From contig NZ_JHYF01000003.1 in NCBI RefSeq assembly GCF_000621485.1, positions 124,001-188,000 of the forward strand: a stretch of 64,000 nt of DNA, read 5' to 3'. The stretch is from Alkaliphilus transvaalensis ATCC 700919 (GTDB lineage: Bacteria > Bacillota > Clostridia > Peptostreptococcales > Natronincolaceae). Positions 18,180 through 26,309 of this stretch are shown piece after piece. The notes under the pieces are model-generated. The model saw only the letters and a program-made list of their open reading frames with translations. It had not been told where the DNA came from and searched no databases. Each line of letters opens with the position of its first letter. Within the stretch, counting starts at the first letter, position 1. Both the position numbers and the translations under genes were made by a program.

Positions 18180-18261
18180 CCTTTCTTTCAGTGAAAAAAT
18201 GTCGTATGTTGTTTTATTATAACATTTATTATAGGCTAATTTAATAGATAAATGGTTCTAT

Positions 18262-18367
18262 TGACAAGATAGTGGCTTTTCACAATGCACAACGCACAAC
18301 GTTGTTTTTATCTTTGCATAAAACAAAATATAAATTCAGATTTATGGTATGCTGCAATTTCTTAATC
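18262..18367. repeat. MITE-like element, partial copy (3' half)
   Basis: This stretch shares with the copy at 37325-37517 the order TTCACAATGCAC, TTTGCATAAAAC, ATATAAATTCAGAT, ATGGTAT and GCAATTTC. The left arm with the other terminal inverted repeat is missing. It lies in the region between the GGDEF gene and the small gene at 18498. Confidence 0.7.
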
Positions 18368-18430
18368 TAGTGTAGAAAAGAAATTAATTTCAGATAGTCG
18401 TGGAGATTTATGATAAAATTAGATTTAAAT

Positions 18431-18480
18431 ATTGATAGAGTTTGATATAGATTGATATAGATTGATATAGATTGATATAG
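18431..18480. repeat. Tandem repeat, 10-bp unit, five copies
   Basis: ATTGATATAG is repeated; the last three copies are exact and the first two differ by one or two bases. It ends 17 bp before the start of the gene at 18498, so it lies where promoter or leader would be expected. Confidence 0.9.
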
Positions 18481-18497
18481 AAAGTTGGAATGATAGT

Positions 18498-18758
18498 ATG
18501 GATAAAGTTGAAAAAACCTTAGATATGGGAGGAATCCCAACGTGGGAATTTGTTCAATATTTTGAAGAACTAGGTTGTAAGCAAGAAGGAGAGGATACGT
18601 TTCTTGATAAGAATTGGAGGGTTAATTTAGTTGAAAGCGAAGAAATGCTTGGCTCAATTAAAATGACCAGAGTGAAGATCACTTTTATAGGTGATGAAAA
18701 AATAATAGATCATGTGATTACTAATTTTAGAAAGATGTTTATGAGGGCTGGAGGTTAA
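18498..18758 (+). CDS. Small soluble protein, possibly related to the MoaD C-terminal (DUF1952-like) family
   Basis: 86 residues, containing GIPTWEFVQYFEELGCKQEGEDTFLDKNWRVNL and ending MTRVKITFIGDEKIIDHVITNFRKMFMRAGG. The RVKITFxG...FRxxxMRAGG ending resembles short proteins and C-terminal extensions linked to molybdopterin-synthase MoaD (DUF1952). I rate this as a weak resemblance, and no molybdopterin genes are nearby. The ribosome binding site is poor. The gene sits between two copies of a MITE-like element and directly after a 10-bp tandem repeat. Confidence 0.55.
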   Translation: MDKVEKTLDMGGIPTWEFVQYFEELGCKQEGEDTFLDKNWRVNLVESEEMLGSIKMTRVKITFIGDEKIIDHVITNFRKMFMRAGG

Positions 18759-18761
18759 TAA

Positions 18762-18909
18762 AGGGTGAAAAATTACATCATTAATTTAGGTTTATATTAA
18801 TGGGAATATATTATTGAGGAAACTACTCACTTCACAATGGGTGACTTAGTTTTTATTTTGCATAAAAAATATAAATACAGCGTTATGGTATTATGTAATT
18901 TCCTCTATT
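18762..18909. repeat. MITE-like element, diverged nearly full-length copy
   Basis: It begins 3 bp after the preceding stop codon. Parts match the 37325-37517 copy in order: AAATTACAT near the left end, TTTATATTAATG, GAGGAAACTACTCA, TTCACAATG, TTTTGCATAAAA, ATATAAAT, and ATTATGTAATTTCCTC at the right end. The ends are imperfect inverted repeats of each other. Confidence 0.7.
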
Positions 18910-19034
18910 GTTAAGCTCCTTATGAATTATTTTAGTTAATGGGGAGGAATAAGTTGGGGGATACTTGTAAATAAGGATTCTATCATATACAGTTATACTT
19001 AAGTAGAAATAGGAACAAAGGAAGGATGTTTAAA

Positions 19035-20630
19035 ATGATTAGGATTGCAGAAATAAAGCTATCAATTGACCAAAACGAAGAAATGCTTAAAGATATAATC
19101 TTAAAAAAATTAAAGGTTAATGAAACAGATCTAAAGGGATATACCATCTATAAAAAATCCATAGATGCTAGAAAAAAAGACCAAATTCAATTTGTCTATA
19201 CCCTAGATGTAGACATTAAAAATGAAGATAAAGTGCTTAATAGAATTAAAGATAAAAATATTATTAAAACCCCAAATAAAGCATATCAGTATGTTGAAAC
19301 AGGAAGTAGTAAGTTAAGCTACCCTCCAGTTGTTATTGGTACAGGGCCGGCAGGATTATTTGCAGGATTAATTCTAGCAAGAATGGGATATAGACCAATT
19401 ATACTAGAAAGAGGAAAGGCAGTAGATGAAAGAAGCAGAGATGTTGCTGATTTTTGGAAAAATGGAAAGTTAGATCCAGAGTCAAATGTACAGTTTGGAG
19501 AAGGTGGGGCAGGTACTTTTTCAGATGGTAAGTTAACTACTCAAATTAAGGATATTAGATGTAGAAAAATATTAGAAGAATTAGTTGAGGCAGGTGCGCC
19601 AGAAGAAATTATCTATTACAGTAAGCCCCATGTAGGAACAGATCATCTACGAAGGGTTGTAAAGAACATTCGAGAAACAATAATCGCTTTAGGGGGAGAA
19701 GTTCGATTTAGTAGTAAGGCTACTAATTTCATCATAAAAGAGGACAAAATAGCAGGTGTGGAGGTTAATCATGAAGAAGTTATTCCAACTGAAGCCGTTG
19801 TGTTAGCAGTTGGTCATAGTGCTAGAGATACTTTCCACATGCTTTACGAGAATAAAATTGATATTCAACAAAAAGCCTTCTCCATAGGGGTAAGAATAGA
19901 GCATCCACAAGAAATCATAAATAAAAGTCAGTATGGAACCTGTTGGGAGAATTCTAAGTTGGGAGCAGCCGACTATAAATTATCCTACCATGCTAGAAAT
20001 GGTAGGTCGGCCTATACCTTCTGTATGTGCCCTGGTGGACAAGTTGTAGCAGCAGCATCTGATGAAGGCGGCGTAGTAACTAATGGGATGAGTTATTACG
20101 CAAGAAATTTAGAAAATGCCAACAGCGCCCTGTTAGTAGGGGTAGGGCCTGAAGATTTTCATGACAATCATCCGTTGGCGGGCGTATTTTTTCAAGAGAA
20201 ATGGGAAAAAGAAGCCTTTAAGGCTGGTGGTTCTAACTATCATGCACCAGCACAATTGGTTAAAGATTTTTTACAAGATGTGTCTTCAACTGAGTTAGGA
20301 AAAGTAAAACCATCCTACACCCCTGGAGTCCATTTGACTGATCTGAGAGAATGTCTACCAAACTTTGTGACAGAAACCATGAAGGAGGCCTTATTAGAGT
20401 TAGACAAAAAACTAAAGGGTTTTGCTATGGGAGATTCGATCATGACGGGGGTAGAAACCAGAAGCTCGTCTCCTATTAGAATTTTGAGAAATCAAGACCT
20501 TGAAAGTAATATTATAGGGCTATATCCTTCTGGCGAAGGTGCAGGCTATGCAGGAGGAATCATTTCTGCTGCGGTAGATGGAATTAAGGTGGCGGAAGCA
20601 ATTGCTAAAAAATATGCTCCCTTACAATAA
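19035..20630 (+). CDS. FAD-dependent oxidoreductase (COG2509-like)
   Basis: 531 residues. An N-terminal region of about 95 residues precedes the FAD-binding Rossmann loop GTGPAGLFAGL (starting at about residue 102), followed by the ILERG acidic end. Later features are VQFGEGGAGTFSDGKLT, AVGHSARDTFHML, and a C-terminal GLYPSGEGAGYAGGIISAAVDG flavin contact. This pattern and length match the uncharacterised FAD-dependent dehydrogenases of the COG2509 type. The electron acceptor and substrate are unknown. The ATG at 19026 directly abuts AAGGAAGG, so the next ATG at 19035 (MIRIAEIKL) is taken as the start. Confidence 0.87.
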   Translation: MIRIAEIKLSIDQNEEMLKDIILKKLKVNETDLKGYTIYKKSIDARKKDQIQFVYTLDVDIKNEDKVLNRIKDKNIIKTPNKAYQYVETGSSKLSYPPVVIGTGPAGLFAGLILARMGYRPIILERGKAVDERSRDVADFWKNGKLDPESNVQFGEGGAGTFSDGKLTTQIKDIRCRKILEELVEAGAPEEIIYYSKPHVGTDHLRRVVKNIRETIIALGGEVRFSSKATNFIIKEDKIAGVEVNHEEVIPTEAVVLAVGHSARDTFHMLYENKIDIQQKAFSIGVRIEHPQEIINKSQYGTCWENSKLGAADYKLSYHARNGRSAYTFCMCPGGQVVAAASDEGGVVTNGMSYYARNLENANSALLVGVGPEDFHDNHPLAGVFFQEKWEKEAFKAGGSNYHAPAQLVKDFLQDVSSTELGKVKPSYTPGVHLTDLRECLPNFVTETMKEALLELDKKLKGFAMGDSIMTGVETRSSSPIRILRNQDLESNIIGLYPSGEGAGYAGGIISAAVDGIKVAEAIAKKYAPLQ

Positions 20631-20703
20631 CATAGTGGTTTCCTAAATTGGGGAGTCTAATATCTTTATTGAGTAAGAATTGTAAGGATTGGAGGAACTT
20701 TTT

Positions 20704-21489
20704 GTGAAGAAGATTGTAGGTGTTGGTGAGAATATCATGGATTATTATCTGAAGCAAAAGAAGTACCATTATGGAGGTACTGTTATCAATTTTTTAATGA
20801 ACTTAAGTAAAAACAAAAATTATTCATTGAGCTATGTGGGGCCTTTTGCAACAGATGAAAGGGGTAACGAATTTAAAGATTTTATTAGATCAGCGGGTAT
20901 AGATGTAAGTTACGCCGATTTAATTGAGGGAAATACAGCTATATCAATAATTGATTCAGTCAAGGGTGAACGAATTTTTAAAGAAAAAAAACATGGAGTT
21001 TATGAGGAGTTTGAATTAACAGAAGAGCAATTAGCCTTTATTCAACAACATGATCATATACATGCTTCTGTTATGGGAAGAATGATCCAACATTTAGGGC
21101 CAAGTAAAGGAAATGCAACAATATCCTACGATTTTTCAATACTAAGGGGATTAACCACAATTAATAAATGTATCGATTGGGTTGATTATAGTTTTTTCTC
21201 TGGGGAAGATCTAGAGCACCAAAGAAGTGAAATTATTAATGGTGTGAATTTAAAAGCGGGACAACAGATTATTTTTTTAATGGGAAGTAAGGGAAGCTGT
21301 GTGTATGATGGGGATAAGTTATATGAATGTCCTGCAAAAAAGATAGAGGTTGTGGATACATTAGGAGCAGGAGATAGCTATATCGCAGGATATATTGCTA
21401 GGATTTTAGAAGGAGGGACGCCTAAGGAAGCAATGGAAATGGCAACGGAGTGGGCTTCTAGTGCTTGTCAAAAGATTGGAGGATTTTAG
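20704..21489 (+). CDS. PfkB-family sugar kinase
   Basis: 261 residues, a ribokinase/PfkB-type kinase that phosphorylates a sugar or similar alcohol with ATP. The N-terminal substrate region is YGGTVINFLMNLS, with GPFATDERGNEFKDF following. The C-terminal PfkB signature VDTLGAGDSYIAGYI carries the catalytic Asp and anion hole. The size and sequence style are closest to fructoselysine 6-kinases (FrlD), but no deglycase (frlB) is nearby, so the substrate is unassigned. The GTG at 20704 has GGAGG 9 bp upstream, which is better than the TTG at 20689. Confidence 0.85.
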   Translation: MKKIVGVGENIMDYYLKQKKYHYGGTVINFLMNLSKNKNYSLSYVGPFATDERGNEFKDFIRSAGIDVSYADLIEGNTAISIIDSVKGERIFKEKKHGVYEEFELTEEQLAFIQQHDHIHASVMGRMIQHLGPSKGNATISYDFSILRGLTTINKCIDWVDYSFFSGEDLEHQRSEIINGVNLKAGQQIIFLMGSKGSCVYDGDKLYECPAKKIEVVDTLGAGDSYIAGYIARILEGGTPKEAMEMATEWASSACQKIGGF

Positions 21490-21539
21490 CTGAGCTTAAG
21501 ATAGGCCTTTTACAACTTATACAAGGGAGGAAATACTCC

Positions 21540-22031
21540 ATGAAAATAGCAATCATCTCTGACACCCACATTAATAAGCAAATAGAAGGTTTTAAAGAAA
21601 TGATAGAATTTCATTTTTTAGAATTTGATATGATTATCCATGCTGGCGACTATCATCATGAAGGGGCACTAAGACTACTACAAGCTACAGGTAAGTTTAT
21701 AGGGGTATGGGGTAATGCTGACTCAGAAGAAGTTAAAAAGAAACTAAATGAGAAGGAAATAATAGAGATAGCAGACCTTAGAATCGGGGTTTTTCATGGC
21801 CATGGTACCAAGAAAACCACTATTGAACGGGCCTTCGATACTTTTCAAGAGGATACTGTAGATATAATCGTTTTTGGTCATAGTCATCAACCATTAGTTC
21901 AAACTAAAAAAGGGGTGTTAATGTTAAACCCAGGCTCATTTACCAATAAAAGAAGGGAAAGGTGGTTCTCTTATATTGTGTTGGAGATTAAAGAGGGTGA
22001 AGTAGTGGTAGAAATGAAATTTCGCCATTAG
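21540..22031 (+). CDS. YfcE/MJ0936-type metallophosphoesterase
   Basis: 163 residues, the usual size of this phosphodiesterase family. All metal-binding motifs are seen: SDTHIN, HAGDYHH, GVWGNAD, FHGHG and VFGHSHQP. These bind two metal ions that cut phosphoester bonds; the natural substrate is not known for this group. The long upstream extension in the frame overlaps the PfkB gene and lacks a ribosome binding site. The ATG at 21540 has GGGAGG at normal spacing and opens straight into the first strand, MKIAIISDTH. Confidence 0.88.
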   Translation: MKIAIISDTHINKQIEGFKEMIEFHFLEFDMIIHAGDYHHEGALRLLQATGKFIGVWGNADSEEVKKKLNEKEIIEIADLRIGVFHGHGTKKTTIERAFDTFQEDTVDIIVFGHSHQPLVQTKKGVLMLNPGSFTNKRRERWFSYIVLEIKEGEVVVEMKFRH

Positions 22032-22063
22032 TTAAATTTGAAGAAGAAGAAGGTGTAACTTTT

Positions 22064-22780
22064 ATGGATAGAGTAGAAGAGTTTATTCAGATTTATAATG
22101 ACCTAGATAGAGAAATTAAAAATGCCCTAAAACTGAATAATAGTATTTTTCATGTTAAGGCTCTAGAAATTATGTCTAAGAAAAATGACTTAATAGCTCA
22201 GAATCTCGAACTTTTAAAACAATACGCAAGGTTAAGGAATTGTATTGTTCATGATACAGTGACTGGTGTGAAGGGGGCAATTGCAGTTCCACTACCTGAA
22301 GTTATAGAACATTACAGAAGTGTTTTAAACCGATTTAGAAATCCTTTAACGGTCTATGATATCTGTACCCACAGATCAAAAATGTTGGTGGCCACACCAG
22401 ATAGTCTTATTCTAGACATAACAGATGCTATGGAAAATTTACTCATATCAAGGGTACCTCTACTGGATAATGAGGCTGTTGTTGGTGTTTTTAATGGACA
22501 TGTTCTGATTCACTATTTAGCAAGTACAAAAAAATGTCTACTATCAAACAATACATTGATGAAGGATTTAAAGGAATTTACCGAGTTAGAAAGTCATAGA
22601 AAAGAACAGTTTCTATTTGTAAATAAGACTCTAAATATTTACGAGGCTAAAAATTATTTTAAAGACAGAAATAGAGATCAACATAGATTAATTGGACTGT
22701 TTATTACCTCAGACGGAACAAAGGATGGAAAATTACTAGGGCTACTAACTGAATGGGACTTATATAATAAATTGGGTTAA
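22064..22780 (+). CDS. HEPN-like N-terminal domain fused to paired CBS-like domains
   Basis: 238 residues. The helical first 90 residues contain R58-N-C-I-V-H63, which fits the Rx4-6H motif, including the polar residue after Arg, that defines HEPN domains, many of which are ribonucleases. The rest (about 95-238) has two CBS-like modules: TVYDICTHRSKMLVATPDSLILDI...SRVPLLDNEAVVGVFNG, and FLFVNKTLNIYEAKNYF...GLLTEWDLYNKLG. CBS pairs often bind adenine nucleotides. A nucleotide-regulated RNase would be one reading. Both domain calls come from motifs only. It starts 33 bp after the phosphoesterase stop and may share its transcript. Confidence 0.6.
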   Translation: MDRVEEFIQIYNDLDREIKNALKLNNSIFHVKALEIMSKKNDLIAQNLELLKQYARLRNCIVHDTVTGVKGAIAVPLPEVIEHYRSVLNRFRNPLTVYDICTHRSKMLVATPDSLILDITDAMENLLISRVPLLDNEAVVGVFNGHVLIHYLASTKKCLLSNNTLMKDLKEFTELESHRKEQFLFVNKTLNIYEAKNYFKDRNRDQHRLIGLFITSDGTKDGKLLGLLTEWDLYNKLG

Positions 22781-22830
22781 CTGGGGAGGAATAGCATAAC
22801 TCATTTGTATACTTATGCTACAAGAAACCC

Positions 22831-22894
22831 GAATTAAAGAAGATAAGAACTAAAGAAGATAACAATTAAAGTAGATAACAATTAAAGAAGAACT
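22831..22894. repeat. Tandem repeat, 16-bp unit, four copies
   Basis: The unit is close to CAATTAAAGAAGATAA. Four adjacent copies differ by one to four bases each. It lies in the 265-bp gap before the MerR-methyltransferase gene; nothing else is visible there except AT-rich sequence. Confidence 0.85.
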
Positions 22895-23045
22895 AAGAAT
22901 AATAAATTAACAAAAAATTACAATAATAGAAATATCAATGCAGGATAAATATTGTTAAATAAATAACGATAAATTGGTTGGATAATTACAATTACAAATA
23001 GAAGTAAGTACTTTAAAATCTGATGATTATTAAAGGGGTGTTGAA

Positions 23046-24275
23046 ATGAGAATAGGTGCTTTTGCAAAACATAATAGAGTAAGTATCGATACAATACGTC
23101 ATTATATGGAATTAGGATTAATTCTGCCCCAAAAACATGGGGGACAATACACCTTTGAAGAAAGATGTCAGATTGATTTAGATAATGTTATCGAATTAAA
23201 AAATATGGGCTTCAGCTTAAATGAGATTAAAACCATATTTAAGTTTAAGCGGTTAGGAAAGTTAACTCCCTATCAAAAGGACGATTATTATAGAGCCTTA
23301 TATATAGATAAACATGAAGAACTTAAAGAAGAAATTGCAATATTAAAAGATCAAAAAGAAAAATTAGAGATTAAAATAAATGAGCTTTCAGAAAAAGAAT
23401 CAATAAAGGATTTTAAATTAGGAATAGACATAAAGATGATAGAATTATTAGCCTGTTCTAAGTGTAATTCGGAGTTAGTTTTACATGATGGGATCATCAA
23501 TGATAATCAAATTATGGATGGAAAACTTGAGTGTCGTCAATGTGGAGAATTTTATTACATTGAATCAGGAATCTTAAAAATAAGTAATGCTGATATGGAC
23601 AAGGAATTGAAATTTCAACAAGATTATTTTACATATATTAGAGAATATATAAATGTAACGGATTCATCCTATCTAGATAATATAAATAAAGGTTTAGAAT
23701 GGCTATATAAGAAAATTAATTTTAGTGAGATGAAGGGAAAAGTTCTTTTAGATTTAGGTTCTGGTGTGGGCTTTTTCTTAAGGTACATTTATCAAGATTT
23801 ACCCGATGATTGCTATTATATCGCAGTGGATCATGATATTAATAGACATAAGTTCCTAAAAAATATGTTAGAGAGAACAGGTTGCAAAAAAAAGATTGTT
23901 TTTATTGAAGTAGATTTTCTTGAGATTCCTTTGAAGCGTTGTTCTGTAGATATTTTGATAGATCATTCAGGTACAAGTAACTATAGCTTCCATCATAGTG
24001 ATTTTTTATTAAGTAGGATTAATCATTATGTAAAGGAACATGCTAAACTATTGGGTTCTTACATTTTATTTAAAAATTTTAGTACAAATAGTATCATAGA
24101 AGCAGATTTTCGAAAAAATTTTATGATAGAAACTGTAAAAGAGAAGATATTCGAGTTAGGGTATGAAGCCCTTGGTGAACACATTTCCGAATATGTAGAA
24201 AAAGGTGGGAAATACGAAGGCTATTTTGTTAAGGGAGAAAAAGTATATAATTTAATGGTCCATTGTGAAAGGTAG
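23046..24275 (+). CDS. MerR-type regulator fused to zinc ribbon and SAM-dependent methyltransferase
   Basis: 409 residues in three parts. Residues 1-70 form a MerR winged helix-turn-helix (MRIGAFAKHNRVSIDTIRHYMELGLILPQ, then FSLNEIKTIFK), followed by a dimerisation coiled coil (about 85-120). Residues 137-166 carry C137-x2-C140 and C163-x2-C166, a Trm112-like zinc ribbon. From about 230, VLLDLGSGVGFFLRYIY is a class I methyltransferase motif I, with VDHD as the acidic end of the second strand and LIDHSGTSNYSF in the motif IV region. The methyltransferase module may act as an effector-binding sensor or as an enzyme. The MFS exporter gene downstream has a MerR-type promoter. GGGG lies before the ATG. 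Confidence 0.85.
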   Translation: MRIGAFAKHNRVSIDTIRHYMELGLILPQKHGGQYTFEERCQIDLDNVIELKNMGFSLNEIKTIFKFKRLGKLTPYQKDDYYRALYIDKHEELKEEIAILKDQKEKLEIKINELSEKESIKDFKLGIDIKMIELLACSKCNSELVLHDGIINDNQIMDGKLECRQCGEFYYIESGILKISNADMDKELKFQQDYFTYIREYINVTDSSYLDNINKGLEWLYKKINFSEMKGKVLLDLGSGVGFFLRYIYQDLPDDCYYIAVDHDINRHKFLKNMLERTGCKKKIVFIEVDFLEIPLKRCSVDILIDHSGTSNYSFHHSDFLLSRINHYVKEHAKLLGSYILFKNFSTNSIIEADFRKNFMIETVKEKIFELGYEALGEHISEYVEKGGKYEGYFVKGEKVYNLMVHCER

Positions 24276-24293
24276 GGTTAACCCTATCTTTTT
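24270..24293 (+). terminator. Terminator overlapping the end of the MerR-methyltransferase gene
   Basis: AGGTAGGG pairs with CCCTATCT over a TTAA loop, then five T. The stop codon TAG lies inside the stem. The exporter downstream therefore needs its own promoter. Confidence 0.75.
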
Positions 24294-24327
24294 GTTTTTT
24301 TGATGTTAAAAACATTAATCCCTCCCA

Positions 24328-24358
24328 TTGCTGTTGTCTTAGGACAACTTTATATAAT
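24328..24358 (+). promoter_or_regulatory. MerR-type promoter (19-bp spacer) with central dyad
   Basis: TTGCTG (24328-24333) and TATAAT (24353-24358) are exactly 19 bp apart, the over-long spacing typical of promoters twisted into an active form by MerR-family activators. Between them lies GTTGTC-TTAG-GACAAC (24333-24348), a 6-bp inverted repeat, where such a regulator would bind. The regulator gene is the one directly upstream. Confidence 0.75.
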
Positions 24359-24393
24359 AAAAACAAATGAAGGGTTAATCGAGGAGGGGTACT

Positions 24394-25668
24394 ATGACAG
24401 CATTAGAAAATGTTATTAATAGAGGAGATAGTAAGGGAGAGCTACGAAATTTAATTTTATTTTTACTAGGAAAATCTATATCAGTATTTGGAAATGCAAT
24501 CTTTAATTTTGCAATGGGACTGTTTGTTTTACAGAAGACAGGATCAGGTTTAAGTTTTGCGATAACTTTAGTATTGGGAACAATACCTATGGTGATTGTG
24601 AATCCATTTGCAGGGGTACTTGCAGATCGTTTTGACAAGAAAAAACTGGTGGTGGGAATGGATCTATTAAACGGGACATTACTAATGAGCTTCTATCTCC
24701 TCACGATGCTTTGGGGATTAAAAATTAGTATGATCTATATTAATACATTTTTAATGTCCATCTTTACAGCTATATTTGCAATTAGCATAGAGACAGCAAA
24801 ACCTAATATCGTAACTAAAAATAAATTAATGAATTTAAATGCTGTTAGTAAAATTGTTGATTCAATTACTGGAATTTTAGGTCCAATGGTGGGAGGGATA
24901 GTGTTTGCCTTTATAGATATGCGATTATTTATTCTCTTTAACGCAATATCCTATCTATTCTCTGGCGTTACGGAATTATTTATTGATTTTAATTTTAATA
25001 TTGACAGTAAACCAGTAGAAAATAAAAGTTATGGTATTGTTAAAGATATTAAAGAAGGATTAAGATACATTTTAAATAGCAGTACCCTAATCCCTATTTT
25101 TAGCGTTTTTTTTCTCTTAAATTTCTTTATAGGTTTTTCTATAACAGTACCTTTACCTTATATTATTAATAGTGTATTGATGTTGGAATCTAGTTATTAT
25201 GGAATGATCCAAGCTATGTTTCCTATAGGAATGATTGTTGGTGCACTGGTGGTTAAAAGGTTTTCTAAGGAGATTCCTTATATCATACTATTACGCAGAA
25301 TGAGCAGGATATTAGCCCTTTGCATGATGCTATTGGGGATACCGGTATCTATCAGTATGAAGTTTGGGGGACACGTCTATTTAGGATATTATAGTATCCT
25401 TTCTTTAATCATGGGGGTATCTATTTCTTTTATTGATATACCATTATTTTATCAGTTGCAGACTATGATCCCAAGCCAATATCGAGGGAGAGTCTTAAGT
25501 CTAGGAATGAGCGTTGCAAAGGCCATTTTACCAATTGCATTAATATTGTCGGGAGCAGTAATAAATAAATTGCCACCATGGGTTTTACCAGTAGGGGGAG
25601 GAAGTCTGTTTTTAATTCTTAATTTACTAATGGTAGGTAATAAAGCTCAATATGAAGCTACTAAATAA
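24394..25668 (+). CDS. MFS exporter, macrolide-efflux-like
   Basis: 424 residues with about 12 membrane segments. The cytoplasmic loop between segments 2 and 3 reads GVLADRFDKKKLVVGMD, the GxLaDrxdrk signature A of the major facilitator superfamily. SISVFGNAIFNFAMGLFVLQKTGS at the N terminus and QTMIPSQYRGRVLSL in the second half are typical of the MFS_3/MefA-like drug exporters. The substrate is unknown, but control by the MerR-methyltransferase upstream points to an induced efflux pump. GAGGAGGGG precedes the ATG. The last codons run into a 13-bp tandem repeat. Confidence 0.88.
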   Translation: MTALENVINRGDSKGELRNLILFLLGKSISVFGNAIFNFAMGLFVLQKTGSGLSFAITLVLGTIPMVIVNPFAGVLADRFDKKKLVVGMDLLNGTLLMSFYLLTMLWGLKISMIYINTFLMSIFTAIFAISIETAKPNIVTKNKLMNLNAVSKIVDSITGILGPMVGGIVFAFIDMRLFILFNAISYLFSGVTELFIDFNFNIDSKPVENKSYGIVKDIKEGLRYILNSSTLIPIFSVFFLLNFFIGFSITVPLPYIINSVLMLESSYYGMIQAMFPIGMIVGALVVKRFSKEIPYIILLRRMSRILALCMMLLGIPVSISMKFGGHVYLGYYSILSLIMGVSISFIDIPLFYQLQTMIPSQYRGRVLSLGMSVAKAILPIALILSGAVINKLPPWVLPVGGGSLFLILNLLMVGNKAQYEATK

Positions 25669-25709
25669 AACTACTAAATAAAACTACTAAATAAAACTAC
25701 TAAATAAAA
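25658..25709. repeat. Tandem repeat, 13-bp unit, four exact copies
   Basis: CTACTAAATAAAA is repeated four times without a mismatch. The first copy contains the stop codon of the MFS gene, so the array has grown from its 3' end. Confidence 0.95.
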
Positions 25710-25807
25710 CTAAAGTCTGAGTGTTTAAGTTGATTAATAAAAAGGATTTAAAGACCTATTTGTAGAATATGGAAACGTTAAGATTAATAAATTTAAGGAG
25801 AATTATA

Positions 25808-26260
25808 ATGAATATGAAAAAATTATCTAATTCGGCTAAATTTGTTTTATTATTAATTCCATTATTAATAGGCTTTCTAGTGAATAGGGACAGTGTCCTT
25901 ATGACATTCTATCTTAGGTTTTCTAGAATTTTTTCAATAATATTACTTATTTTATGGGGATGGGTAGGTAGCCTTTTCGCTCAATCTGAAAACAAAATAA
26001 AAAGTTATATGATTGGAAATAGCCTATGGGCTTTAGGGTTAATGTTGTACATTTGGCAATATATAATTAAAAGTGAGCAAAGTATGAATTTTATCATATT
26101 GATCTTATCACAACTTTATGTAGTATTTGTACTGCCTACTGCAGTATTAATTATGAAGATTTTTACCTCTTCCATTAATGGTATTCATGCAATAATCCTA
26201 TCCTATGGATTGATGATAGTCTCCTTTTCAATTGGTTTCTTTTATAGGGTGAAAAATTAA
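25808..26260 (+). CDS. Small membrane protein of unknown function
   Basis: 150 residues with four or five predicted membrane segments (for example FVLLLIPLLIGFLV, IILLILWGWVGSLF, FIILILSQLYVVFVLPTAVLIM) and little outside the membrane. The frame is open from 25769, but the ATG at 25808 has AAGGAG 7 bp upstream and is preferred. No family is recognised. It sits between the MFS exporter and a nitroreductase, all on the plus strand. A link to either is not shown. Confidence 0.62.
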   Translation: MNMKKLSNSAKFVLLLIPLLIGFLVNRDSVLMTFYLRFSRIFSIILLILWGWVGSLFAQSENKIKSYMIGNSLWALGLMLYIWQYIIKSEQSMNFIILILSQLYVVFVLPTAVLIMKIFTSSINGIHAIILSYGLMIVSFSIGFFYRVKN

Positions 26261-26309
26261 AATTTATGTATTAAATTTTAATAAAGGATAAATTAGAGGA
26301 GGGAAAGTT

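Noticed and set aside
22831-22894. Tandem repeat as a CRISPR array
   Set aside because: Copies adjoin without unique spacers and units are too short. The same applies to the arrays at 18431, 25658 and 29277.
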